This document shows positions 35,030 to 43,983 of a stretch of 64,000 bases of DNA, piece by piece. The stretch covers positions 1-64,000 of the forward strand of contig NZ_JABEMC010000003.1 of NCBI RefSeq assembly GCF_013004595.1, read 5' to 3'. The number at the start of each line of letters is the position of its first letter. Positions within the stretch are counted from its first letter, which is position 1. Source of the stretch: Brevibacterium luteolum (GTDB taxonomy: Bacteria; Actinomycetota; Actinomycetes; Actinomycetales; Brevibacteriaceae). Both the position numbers and the translations under genes were made by a program. The notes beneath the pieces were generated by a model. The model did no database searches. It was given only the letters and a program-made list of their open reading frames with translations, and had not been told where the DNA came from.

Positions 35030-38000
35030 AAGCGCAGTACAGTGCCGCCGCACTCGCCGAGATCGTCGGAGTGCACCCGCCGACCGACGAGCAGGCGAAG
35101 ATCATCGAAGCCGAACTCGAACCGACCGTCATCATCGCCGGTGCCGGCTCCGGTAAAACCGAGACGCTGGCGCTGCGCGTGCTGTGGCTCATCGCCAATG
35201 GCCACGCCGACCCGCAGCGCATCCTCGGCCTGACATTCACGCGCAAAGCCGTCGGTGAGCTGACCGAGCGGATCTGGGCGTTCGTGCGCACCTTCCGCCG
35301 CGCCCGGCCTGCTAGCACCGGGCCCGGGCTCGGTGCTGGCCGGATCGCTGATTTCGAGATGCCGACGATCTCGACCTACAACTCCTATGCCGCCTCGCTC
35401 GTCAGCGACTACGGCCTGGCGATCGGCATCGAATCCGACTCCTCAGTCCTCGATGCGGCCGGATCGATCCGGCTGGCCGAGCAGATCGTACTCGCCGCCG
35501 AACCGCACGAGATCCCCGCCAACGTCCCTCGCACGGCTCTCATCACCCGGGTCCGCGAGATGGCAGGGCAGATCAACGAGCACCTGCAGACACCGCAGAG
35601 CGTGCTCGAATACCTGGACGCCTGCATCGACCACCTGCTCGGCGAAGCCGGGCTGACGTGGTACTTCACGAAGATCCGGCGCGGACGGTCCCTACGCAAG
35701 GAAGAGAAGGACGGCGTCATCGCCGAACTGTGGGCGCTAGCCGACGAGGCTGGCGTTGGCAGAGCAGGCAAAAGCCACACCAACCTGGCGGCACGTAATG
35801 AGCTCGCCGAGCGGATCATCGCTCTGCGCAAAGACACTGTTCTCGAACAGCTGTTGGACAAGCGGAAAGTCACCGTACTGGCCGAACGGTTTCTAGCAGC
35901 CAAACGGGAGACCTCGGCCATGGAGTTCTCCGACCAGGTGAAGTACGCCCACGACATTATGAGCCGACCTGATGGGCGCATCCTGCCGATTGAGCGCAGC
36001 CGGTGGGATGCCATCATGCTCGACGAATACCAGGACACCTCGGACTCCCAGTTCCAGCTGCTGCAGCTGCTGTTCAACGGCAAGAACGTCATGGCCGTCG
36101 GTGACCCCCGGCAGTCGATCTACGCCTGGCGCGGAGCCTCCGCCCGTAACATCAGCGACTTCCCGAAACGGTTCCAGCGCCAGCTGCCGGCAACCGGCCA
36201 GGGAGGCGAGCAGCAAGCGGTCGCCGATGCACACGTGCGGACGCTCAGCATCGGCTGGCGCAACGACAAGAGCATCCTCGCGGTGGCCAACCGGATCTCC
36301 GAGGATCTGCCCGAATACGACGAGAAGGACGTGCTGCGGCCTCGGCCCGGTGCCGGTGATGGCCAGACACACGTCGTCTCGACCATCGGAGAGGTCGACC
36401 AGACCTACGGCACCGATCTCATGGCAGAACTCGTCGACTTCATGCACACTGCCACCGAGACCTGGTACGCCAGCGGGAAGACCGACCCACCTCAGCGCGC
36501 GGTTTTGTGCCGTAAACGCTCGTTCCTGACTGCAACGGCCAACGCGCTCGAAAGTGCCGGCTTCGAGGTGCACATCGCAGGTGCCGACGGACTGCTCGAA
36601 GACACCTACGTCGCCGATATTCATGCGGCTTTGCACGCGGTGGCCGACCCGAACGCCGGCACTGAGCTCATGCGGCTCATCAGCGGGCGCAGCTGCGCAC
36701 TCGGTGCTGCCGATATCGCCGCGCTGCACCGGTTCGCCAAGTCCCGCAATGAGCGCGCCCAGCAGGTCTTCGAGGCCAGTCAGAGTGCTGCCGGTGCCGA
36801 GGCTGGTGATGGTGAGACCGGTGTGTCCACCGCGGATGACACGGGCGTTGTCACCGTCGGGATCATCGAAGCCGTTGATGACCTCATCGCTGTCAGCCCT
36901 GCCCTCGACGGCTCCGAGAACGTCCAAGGTTCCCCGGTCGTCGCTGACTGGCGCAGATCCAAGCTCAGTGAGACGGCAACCCGCCGGCTCATCCGCCTGG
37001 CGGAGAGCCTGCGCCACCTCAGGCGCCTGGCCGTCACCGTGCCCGGTCTCGTCCGTACTGCGATCGTCGAACTCGACATCGACACAGAGATCGAATCGCT
37101 GCCGGAAGCAGCACGGGCAAACCATGAGAAGTCCGTCGATGCTTTCATCTCCCTGACAAGTGACTTCGTGTCACAGAACCCGGTGGGATCACTCGCTGAG
37201 TTCCTCACCTGGCTGACGATCATGGACGCCGAGCAGTCACTGAGCATGCCCGAGGAACCGGCGGCCGAGGGTGCTATCACCATCATGACCGTCCACGGGT
37301 CGAAAGGGCTGGGATTCGACATTGTCGCCATCCCGCACCTGACAGAGGGGGACATGCCGACCACGCTGCGCAGCACCAAGGCGTGGCTCTCCGGTGGCAT
37401 GCTGCCGTACCCGCTGCGCGGAGACCGGCACCACATTCCCCGCTTCGACCTCACCGACTCCCGATTCGCCACCGAAGAGGACATTGAGGCGTACCAGAAG
37501 TCCGAGTTGAAAGAGCAGCTCAACCTGCACCACGCCATCGAGGAACGCCGCATCGGATATGTCGCAGTGACACGGGCGAAACAGCAGCTGTGGCTCGGTG
37601 GCAGCCTCTTCACCACTCGGCAGAATAAGAATGAGTTCTCCCCATTCCTGCACGAGGCGGCCGAGGTCCTCAACCTTGATCCCGACGAGGTCCTCAACCC
37701 CGGAGACGACGACACCGAACGCCCAGAAGGTGAGGCGATCTCCGTCGAGTGGCCGAAACGAGCCGATGCGGCGGAAGCTGCGCGACGAGCCGAACTGACC
37801 GGGATGTTCGCCGCCGCCCTGCGATTGAAACCCGAGCTCGAACAACTGGCTGAATCTCACCCCGACGAGGATGACAGCGCAGCTGCCGAGATCGCCGCTC
37901 TCGCTCAGATGGCGCTGGCACTGCAGGCAGAGCGGGCCAAGCAGGCAGAGGAGTTCCCGCTACCGAGCCGGCTCTCAGCCACCGGGCTCGTGCAGCTGGC

Positions 38001-38562
38001 AGAGGACCCGCAGGCCTATCGCCGGGAACTCAGGCGCCCCATGCCGCAGGGCCCATCCCACGCCGCCGGGCTCGGCACGGCCTTCCATGCCTGGGTGGAG
38101 AACTTCTATGGCCAGGCGGCGCTGAGTGACCTTGACGACGATCCGAACACTGTGACACTGCCGGCATACCTGCATGAGCAGCTCGACGAGCTGTGCCGGC
38201 GGTTCGAGCGCTCACGCTTCGCAGCACTCGAACCGGTTGCGGTGGAGCAGTCCTTCGAACTCACTCTCACCGGCGCTGACGGCCACACGGTGACAGTGCC
38301 GGGCAAGATCGACGCGATCTTCGCCATCGACGGCGGCTACTACGTCATCGACTGGAAGACCGGCCGATCCCCGCGCAGTGACGACGAGCTGGCAGACCGG
38401 GCGATTCAGCTGGCGATCTATCGGATAGCCGTGCAGAAGATGCCCGCATTCGCTGATGCGGAGCGGATCGAATGCGGGTTCTACTTCCTCGGTGATGACC
38501 AGGAGATCACTGTCCCGCACATCATGAGCGAGTCAGAGCTCGTCGCCCGGCTTGAGCTCTGA
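35026..38562 (+). CDS. adnB: AdnB, helicase-nuclease subunit
   Basis: An 1178-aa partner of AdnA. Walker A is GAGSGKTET at residues 39-47 and motif II is MLDEYQDTSD with the normal Asp-Glu; motif VI is VAVTRAKQQLWLGG. The nuclease domain near 1110 reads YYVIDWKTGRSP followed by QLAIYRIA, the RecB-family Asp..Lys and Gln/Tyr motifs. With an intact motor, AdnB is likely the main translocase, as is known for mycobacterial AdnAB. ATG 35026 overlaps the adnA stop codon by four bases; a longer in-frame start at 34984 lies inside adnA. Confidence 0.93.
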   Translation: MKAQYSAAALAEIVGVHPPTDEQAKIIEAELEPTVIIAGAGSGKTETLALRVLWLIANGHADPQRILGLTFTRKAVGELTERIWAFVRTFRRARPASTGPGLGAGRIADFEMPTISTYNSYAASLVSDYGLAIGIESDSSVLDAAGSIRLAEQIVLAAEPHEIPANVPRTALITRVREMAGQINEHLQTPQSVLEYLDACIDHLLGEAGLTWYFTKIRRGRSLRKEEKDGVIAELWALADEAGVGRAGKSHTNLAARNELAERIIALRKDTVLEQLLDKRKVTVLAERFLAAKRETSAMEFSDQVKYAHDIMSRPDGRILPIERSRWDAIMLDEYQDTSDSQFQLLQLLFNGKNVMAVGDPRQSIYAWRGASARNISDFPKRFQRQLPATGQGGEQQAVADAHVRTLSIGWRNDKSILAVANRISEDLPEYDEKDVLRPRPGAGDGQTHVVSTIGEVDQTYGTDLMAELVDFMHTATETWYASGKTDPPQRAVLCRKRSFLTATANALESAGFEVHIAGADGLLEDTYVADIHAALHAVADPNAGTELMRLISGRSCALGAADIAALHRFAKSRNERAQQVFEASQSAAGAEAGDGETGVSTADDTGVVTVGIIEAVDDLIAVSPALDGSENVQGSPVVADWRRSKLSETATRRLIRLAESLRHLRRLAVTVPGLVRTAIVELDIDTEIESLPEAARANHEKSVDAFISLTSDFVSQNPVGSLAEFLTWLTIMDAEQSLSMPEEPAAEGAITIMTVHGSKGLGFDIVAIPHLTEGDMPTTLRSTKAWLSGGMLPYPLRGDRHHIPRFDLTDSRFATEEDIEAYQKSELKEQLNLHHAIEERRIGYVAVTRAKQQLWLGGSLFTTRQNKNEFSPFLHEAAEVLNLDPDEVLNPGDDDTERPEGEAISVEWPKRADAAEAARRAELTGMFAAALRLKPELEQLAESHPDEDDSAAAEIAALAQMALALQAERAKQAEEFPLPSRLSATGLVQLAEDPQAYRRELRRPMPQGPSHAAGLGTAFHAWVENFYGQAALSDLDDDPNTVTLPAYLHEQLDELCRRFERSRFAALEPVAVEQSFELTLTGADGHTVTVPGKIDAIFAIDGGYYVIDWKTGRSPRSDDELADRAIQLAIYRIAVQKMPAFADAERIECGFYFLGDDQEITVPHIMSESELVARLEL

Positions 38563-38570
38563 GGTGGTGG

Positions 38571-39827
38571 TCAGGACTTCTCGGGGCGATCTTTGGACGC
38601 CTGCGGTTGTTCGTCGAAGTCCATGATGCGCTCAGTCGGCACATCGGCTGACGAGCCCTCGTCAAAAGGTGCGGGAGCAGCTGCCGGACGGAACGCATCG
38701 GCGTCGCTGCTGCGCTGCACCTGCGGTTCGACCCGCGGCTGCAGATCAGGCGCGGACGGAGCAGGTGAGGTGTCGCCGCGCTCATCGTCTGCAGGGGTAT
38801 CCTCTGCAGGCTCAGCTGCAGGGGCCTCATCTTCGGGGGCGGCTGGATCATCTGCCCGGGTCTCACCGCGGTCGGTGAACTCGTACGGCTGGGCGTGCCG
38901 GGGCTGTTCGGCATCAGCTGTCGCCACCTCGGCAAGTGAGTTCAACAGTGCGACCGCATCGGACTTCGCGGCCTCATCCTCGGTGTCGACTGCCAGCAGC
39001 AGCCAGTCGAGGACAGCCAGTTCGGCCAGCAGCTCGGCGCGCGCCTGCAGACCGGCATCCTTGATGTGACGCTGCTGGCGGTAGCGGTCGAGGAAGTGCT
39101 CGTAGTGGGATCCCTCGACGAACGTCGACACCGCCGCCAAGTCGGCAGCCGGGTCACCGACCCGGAAGCGGAAGAAGTCGCTGACGCTGGTGATGCGCCC
39201 ATCCTCGACGCGAATCGCCTCTGGGGCCAGCGCTGCGTGGATCGGGCAGGGCAGGAATCGCCATGTCGAGACGTTCTCCAGGGCGTCCTCCCAGCGCTGC
39301 AGCAGCACCGCAGGCACAAGCCCGGTGCCGGCGGCGCGATCGAGATCAGCCAGCAGCTGTTCGCGCAGCTCGGCCGAATCATGGACGACGAGCCCAGCAT
39401 CAGCGACCGCACCGGTGTCGCTGTTGTGCAGGTCGGCGAGGAAGTCGGCCAGGGAACTGACCAGCTGCTGCGATTCGGCGAAGTCCTCAAGAGTGGCAGG
39501 CGTACCGGCCAGCGGATCGGAGATCTGCACCTCGTAGGTGCGCTCATCCTCGGTCAGATCATCAGGGGCCTGAACGCTGGCAAGGATCTGCGGGAACCCG
39601 ATCTGCGTGTCGGGCAGCAGGCTGCGCAGCACAGCGCAGGCCACCGCCTCGGTCTGGGCGGCCGGCACATCAGAGTCGGGGATGAGGCTGACGACCAGCG
39701 AGCGATCCTCAGCGCTGAGCAGCACCCGCGGGCCACGCGAATCCGGCAGCTTCGTCCACAGCGACGGTTCGAAACCGGCGATCTGTCCGGCTGCGATTGC
39801 TGCAAGCCTGAGTCCCAAGGTGTCCAC
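38571..39827 (-). CDS. APH-fold protein lacking kinase motifs (pseudokinase)
   Basis: A 418-aa protein with the fold of aminoglycoside/macrolide phosphotransferases (about residues 1-300). The catalytic loop, normally HGDL.P.N, reads PIHAALAPEAIRV, so the catalytic Asp and the metal-binding Asn are both missing. The later metal Asp motif is SDFFRFRVGDPAADLA. A 110-residue acidic, Pro/Ala-rich disordered tail follows. Related genes sit beside adnB and nudC in other actinobacteria. GTG 39827 is the likely start since the fold begins there; frames further up overlap the nudC promoter. It converges on adnB, 8 bases apart. Confidence 0.75.
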   Translation of the reverse strand: MDTLGLRLAAIAAGQIAGFEPSLWTKLPDSRGPRVLLSAEDRSLVVSLIPDSDVPAAQTEAVACAVLRSLLPDTQIGFPQILASVQAPDDLTEDERTYEVQISDPLAGTPATLEDFAESQQLVSSLADFLADLHNSDTGAVADAGLVVHDSAELREQLLADLDRAAGTGLVPAVLLQRWEDALENVSTWRFLPCPIHAALAPEAIRVEDGRITSVSDFFRFRVGDPAADLAAVSTFVEGSHYEHFLDRYRQQRHIKDAGLQARAELLAELAVLDWLLLAVDTEDEAAKSDAVALLNSLAEVATADAEQPRHAQPYEFTDRGETRADDPAAPEDEAPAAEPAEDTPADDERGDTSPAPSAPDLQPRVEPQVQRSSDADAFRPAAAPAPFDEGSSADVPTERIMDFDEQPQASKDRPEKS

Positions 39828-39967
39828 GTCACCCAATCTACCTGTCCTCACCCGGAGGTTGGTGGATCTACACTCCGATGCCGCCGCCCGGTGGCAGAAG
39901 TTCGCCTCCTCCACAGGCGCGGCCACCGCACGAATAGATGTCCCTGCCCTTCGCTACAGTGGAACGC

Positions 39968-40948
39968 ATGAAGCCCCTCCCGATGCTCCAGCCGGCCAGC
40001 CTTGCCCGCAGCGCCGTCGACCGCAACGACGTGGCACGCGGTTCCGACGGCGATCTCTCCGAGCTGTGGCAGCGCTCGCGCGTCCACGGGATCCTCGCCC
40101 ACCGCGGCTACCTGCTCGTCGCCTCCGGCGGCCTGGTCCCAGTGACCGAAGCAGACGTGCCGGAAGACTCCACCCAGATCTACCTGGGCGGCGACGACAC
40201 CGAAACCCACTGGATCGGCATCGACCTCACCGATGAGGGACGTGCCGCGATCGACTCCTCACTGGCCGCGCAGCGCGACCGGGACGCCGTCGATTTCCTC
40301 GACGCCCCGGCCAGTGGCATCGAGGCGGCCGAACCGACCTGGCTGCCGCTGCGCGAGATCGCCGAAGCGCTCAGCGACCGCGACGCAGGACTGGCCTGCG
40401 AGCTCGTTGCAGTGGGCAACTGGCACCGCACGCACACGCACTCTCCGCGCAACGGCGCACCGACCGTGCCGATGCGCGGCGGCTGGGTGCGAAAGGACCC
40501 TGAGGCCGGCAGCGAGCACTTCCCACGCACCGACCCAGCCGTCATCATGGCCGTCGTGCACACCGACGACGATGGCACTGAACGCCTCCTGCTCGGCAGC
40601 AACGCCGCCTGGCCCGAAGACCGCTTCTCCGTGCTGGCTGGCTTCGTCGAACCCGGAGAGACCCTGGAGAACGCCGTGCTGCGCGAGGTCTGGGAGGAAG
40701 CACGCGTGCCGTGCCGCAATCCCCGCTACTTGGGATCGCAGCCGTGGCCGTTCCCGGCCTCGCTCATGCTCGGCTTCAGCGTCGAGGCCCAGACGCTGGA
40801 CTTCCAGGCCGATCTCGTCGAGATCTCAGGCCTGCGCTGGTTCACCCGCGAGGAGCTGCGTGAGCAGGTCGACACCGGCGCCGTTTCGGTGCCCGGCAGC
40901 GTGTCGATCGCAGGCCAGCTCATCTCCGCGTGGATGCACAACGCATGA
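39968..40948 (+). CDS. nudC: NAD+ diphosphatase (NudC-type Nudix hydrolase)
   Basis: A 326-aa Nudix enzyme that splits NAD(H) and removes NAD caps from RNA. It has the Nudix box GFVEPGETLENAVLREVWEE and the NudC-specific SQPWPFPAS motif. Two oddities: the zinc-ribbon cysteines normally found before the Nudix domain are absent (the region reads WHRTHTHSPRNGAP), and the box ends EEARV instead of EExG. ATG 39968 has TACAGT 7 bases before it and no ribosome site, so the mRNA is probably leaderless. It overlaps uvrD2 by ATGA. Confidence 0.92.
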   Translation: MKPLPMLQPASLARSAVDRNDVARGSDGDLSELWQRSRVHGILAHRGYLLVASGGLVPVTEADVPEDSTQIYLGGDDTETHWIGIDLTDEGRAAIDSSLAAQRDRDAVDFLDAPASGIEAAEPTWLPLREIAEALSDRDAGLACELVAVGNWHRTHTHSPRNGAPTVPMRGGWVRKDPEAGSEHFPRTDPAVIMAVVHTDDDGTERLLLGSNAAWPEDRFSVLAGFVEPGETLENAVLREVWEEARVPCRNPRYLGSQPWPFPASLMLGFSVEAQTLDFQADLVEISGLRWFTREELREQVDTGAVSVPGSVSIAGQLISAWMHNA

Positions 40949-43092
40949 ACCCACCACCCACCCAGCCCCGCGGGCAGAGCCGCACGAGCATGCCATCAGC
41001 CCCCGGCACCTCGGGTCCGGTAGCTGACGAGCTGCTGGCTGCCCTCGACCCCGAACAGCGGCAGGTCGCTGAGCACTTCGACGGCCCTCTCGTCGTCCTT
41101 GCCGGTGCTGGCACCGGAAAGACGCGGGCGATGACGCACCGCATCGCCTACGGGGTGCACACCGGGCAGTTCCGGCCCACCGAGGTGCTCGCTCTGACGT
41201 TCACGTCGAAGGCCGCCGGTGAGATGCGCTCCCGGCTGCGCAGCCTCGGCGTGCCCAGTGTGCAGGCCCGCACCTTCCACTCGGCTGCGTTGCGGCAGCT
41301 GCGGTTCTTCTGGTCCTCCTTTGCCGAAGGGCCGTTCCCAGACCTGCTCACGCACAAAGCCGGCGTCCTCTCGCAGACGATGGCAAGCCTCGGCTTCGAA
41401 CCCGAACGCGAAGTCGTCCGCGATGTCGCAGCCGAGATCGAATACGCCGCAGCCTCCCTGCTCGGCATCGAGGAGTACCTGCATGCCGCAGGCGGCCGCG
41501 AGCTGCCCGACGGCATCGACGTCGCCAGCATGGAGCGGATCATGCTCGCCTACTCGGAGACGAAGTCACGGCGCCGGCTCATCGACTTCGAAGACGTCCT
41601 CCTCGTCCTCAACGGCGTCCTCGGCACCCGGGAGGACATCGCCGCGAAAGTCCACTCCCAGTACAGCAGCTTCGTCGTCGACGAGTTCCAAGACGTCTCC
41701 CCGCTGCAGTACGACCTGCTGCGCCGCTGGCTGGGCAAGCGCGAGAGCCTGTGCGTCGTCGGCGATCCCGCCCAGACCATCTACACCTTCGCCGGCGCCA
41801 CCGACTCATTCCTGCTCGGCCTGCGCCGGGACCTGCCCAACGCCTCGACCGTCCGACTCGTGCGCAACTACCGCTCGAGTGCCGACATCGTCGACACCGC
41901 CAACCGGCTGCTGGCCCACACCGGCCGCGGGGCACTCGTCCTCCAGGCCACCCATCCGCACATGGGCCCGGTGCAGTACTTCGAATACAGCGACGACCCG
42001 GCCGAAGCGGCAGCCGTGGCAGACGCCATCGCCGCAGAACTCGCCGCCGGCCGCGCCGCCCAGGACATCGCCGTGCTGTTCCGCACCAACGGCCAGAGCC
42101 AGGCATACGAAGAGGCGCTCGCCGCCCGCGGCATCACCTACGTGCTGCGCGGCGGGGAGCGGTTCTTCGCCCGCCCCGAGGTCAAGCAGGCCCTCGTCAT
42201 GCTCACCGCCGCCACCCGCACCCACGGCGTGGAACCGCTGCCCGAGGTCGTCCGCGAGGTGCTAGAGAACACCGGCTGGACTGCCGCCGGCGAATCGCGG
42301 GTGGGCGCCGCGCGCGAGAAGTGGGAATCGCTGGCTGCCATCGTCGACCTTGCCGAGGCGATGCAGGCCGACAGCGAGGTCCCGGTGCCCTTGGAGAAGT
42401 TCGTCGCCGAGCTCGCCGACCGGCAGGAGCACCAGTTCGCCCCGCCGATCAACGGCGTTACATTGGCTTCTGTGCACGCGGCCAAGGGCCTGGAATGGGA
42501 CAGCGTCCACGTCGTGGGCTTAAGCGAAGGGCTCATGCCCATCAGCTACGCCAGCGAGCCGGCCGAAATCGCCGAGGAGCGCCGCCTGCTCTACGTCGCG
42601 GTCACCCGTGCACGCAAGCAGCTGCGGCTCAGCTGGTCGAAAGCCCGGCACGCTGGCCGCGCTGGATCGCGGCGCCCATCACGCTTCCTGGCCGAGCTGC
42701 GCGGAGACCAGCCGCGCCAGGTCCCGCAGGCGCGGCGCAGCCGGGCCGCCGGAACGGCCCGCGGGGGAGAGACAGTGCACTGCCAGAAGTGCCAGAAGGT
42801 CCTCGTCAACGTCGTCGAACGCCGCATCGGGCGCTGCGGCGACTGCCCAGGAGTCATCGACCCGCAGCTGCTCGAAGCGCTCAAGGACTGGCGCAAACAG
42901 GCCTCAGAGGACAACCAGATCCCTACCTACATGGTGCTGACGAACGCAACGCTCAACATGGTCGCCGAGGTCGCACCCCAGAACCGGGAAGAGCTCGCCC
43001 GCGTGCCGGGCATTGGTCCGGTCAAACAGGAACAGTTCGGTGAGGCGATCATCGAGATCGTCCGCCAGCAGCGCGGCAACAGCAGCTCCTGA
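40945..43092 (+). CDS. uvrD2: UvrD2-type superfamily I DNA helicase with HRDC domain
   Basis: A 715-aa 3'-5' helicase. Walker A GAGTGKT lies near residue 53, motif II VVDEFQDVSPLQ near 245, motif VI VAVTRARKQLRLSW near 555. After the motor comes a Cys4 cluster (CQKCQKVL and CGDCPG, near 613-638) and a C-terminal HRDC domain (about 640-710, NREELARVPGIGPVK). This layout is that of mycobacterial UvrD2. ATG 40945 overlaps the nudC stop; a GTG 15 bases earlier is also in frame. Confidence 0.95.
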   Translation: MNPPPTQPRGQSRTSMPSAPGTSGPVADELLAALDPEQRQVAEHFDGPLVVLAGAGTGKTRAMTHRIAYGVHTGQFRPTEVLALTFTSKAAGEMRSRLRSLGVPSVQARTFHSAALRQLRFFWSSFAEGPFPDLLTHKAGVLSQTMASLGFEPEREVVRDVAAEIEYAAASLLGIEEYLHAAGGRELPDGIDVASMERIMLAYSETKSRRRLIDFEDVLLVLNGVLGTREDIAAKVHSQYSSFVVDEFQDVSPLQYDLLRRWLGKRESLCVVGDPAQTIYTFAGATDSFLLGLRRDLPNASTVRLVRNYRSSADIVDTANRLLAHTGRGALVLQATHPHMGPVQYFEYSDDPAEAAAVADAIAAELAAGRAAQDIAVLFRTNGQSQAYEEALAARGITYVLRGGERFFARPEVKQALVMLTAATRTHGVEPLPEVVREVLENTGWTAAGESRVGAAREKWESLAAIVDLAEAMQADSEVPVPLEKFVAELADRQEHQFAPPINGVTLASVHAAKGLEWDSVHVVGLSEGLMPISYASEPAEIAEERRLLYVAVTRARKQLRLSWSKARHAGRAGSRRPSRFLAELRGDQPRQVPQARRSRAAGTARGGETVHCQKCQKVLVNVVERRIGRCGDCPGVIDPQLLEALKDWRKQASEDNQIPTYMVLTNATLNMVAEVAPQNREELARVPGIGPVKQEQFGEAIIEIVRQQRGNSSS

Positions 43093-43983
43093 TCACACGT
43101 GGCTCAGATCCTGTGGGACGGTTGCCCGGCAGGAACAGCTGGAATGGAACTCCGGTGTCTCGATGACGACCTCGCCGCTGGGGGAGATGACGAGATCAGA
43201 GGCGACACGACCGGGATGGAGAATGTGCTCGCGGACGCGCTCAGCCTGATGCGCATACGCCAGTGCGCACAGCACCGGATCGAGCAGCGACGCGGAGGGA
43301 GCCTGCTGCCACAGCGCCTGCCAGCTGCCGAACCAGTCGGCGTCGTCATCGCAGCGGAAGCCGATCGCACAGCGGGTGCAGGGAGTGTCCTGGGCCCGGA
43401 TCACATGGGACAGACGGGCCTGATCCTGCCCGACGGTCAGGTGGCAGTGGTCGATCCCGTGCTCATGGAGGAACCCCGCACCGACCGCGTCGTCGACCCA
43501 GGCACCGGTCAGCACGACGAGCGGTTGAGCAGCCGTCAGCGCATCCTCTGCCCGGTCGATGATGTCAGCGCGCATCCCGGCGGCGACGAGCAGGGCCTGC
43601 AGCCCACGTCGCAGCGGCCCGAGGACGAGCACGCTGGGTCGTGTGAGCCTTCCGGTGATGCAGCTGGGCTCCTCCCGGATCCGAGCGGCATAGGCATCGA
43701 CGTGCGTGGTGCTGCTGGCCTGATACGCGGTGCGCTCGACAGGCATGAGCACACCGGCTTCGGTCAAGAGGGACAGCAGTGAGGCAGCACGAGCCGGGCT
43801 GACATCGAGATGCGCGGCACGGGCGTCGAAGTCACGGGCGCTGATGCCCATCCGGATCGCATTGATGAGTTCGGTGTCGGCTGCGGTGAGCCCGTCGATG
43901 AGCACGGGAGAGTCGACGCCGAATTGGATGCACCGTGAGCTGCGCCAGACAACCGGTACCGATCGGTAAAGCTGATATCTCAT
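43093..43983 (-). CDS. Orphan E1-like/TOMM-cyclodehydratase-like protein with zinc cysteines
   Basis: A 296-aa protein that resembles the ThiF/E1-like and azoline cyclodehydratase N-terminal families, by overall layout. An N-terminal winged-helix-like part (about 1-100) is followed by a Rossmann-like segment (SVLVLGPLRRGLQALLVAAG near 125). Paired cysteines follow in CTRCAIGFRC near 210 and in SCSCR near the end. The Rossmann part lacks a clear GxGxxG, so ATP use is doubtful. No YcaO partner, precursor peptide or transporter is nearby. ATG 43983 follows GGGGG. It may be a conserved neighbour of uvrD2 in actinobacteria. Function unknown. Confidence 0.6.
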   Translation of the reverse strand: MRYQLYRSVPVVWRSSRCIQFGVDSPVLIDGLTAADTELINAIRMGISARDFDARAAHLDVSPARAASLLSLLTEAGVLMPVERTAYQASSTTHVDAYAARIREEPSCITGRLTRPSVLVLGPLRRGLQALLVAAGMRADIIDRAEDALTAAQPLVVLTGAWVDDAVGAGFLHEHGIDHCHLTVGQDQARLSHVIRAQDTPCTRCAIGFRCDDDADWFGSWQALWQQAPSASLLDPVLCALAYAHQAERVREHILHPGRVASDLVISPSGEVVIETPEFHSSCSCRATVPQDLSHV

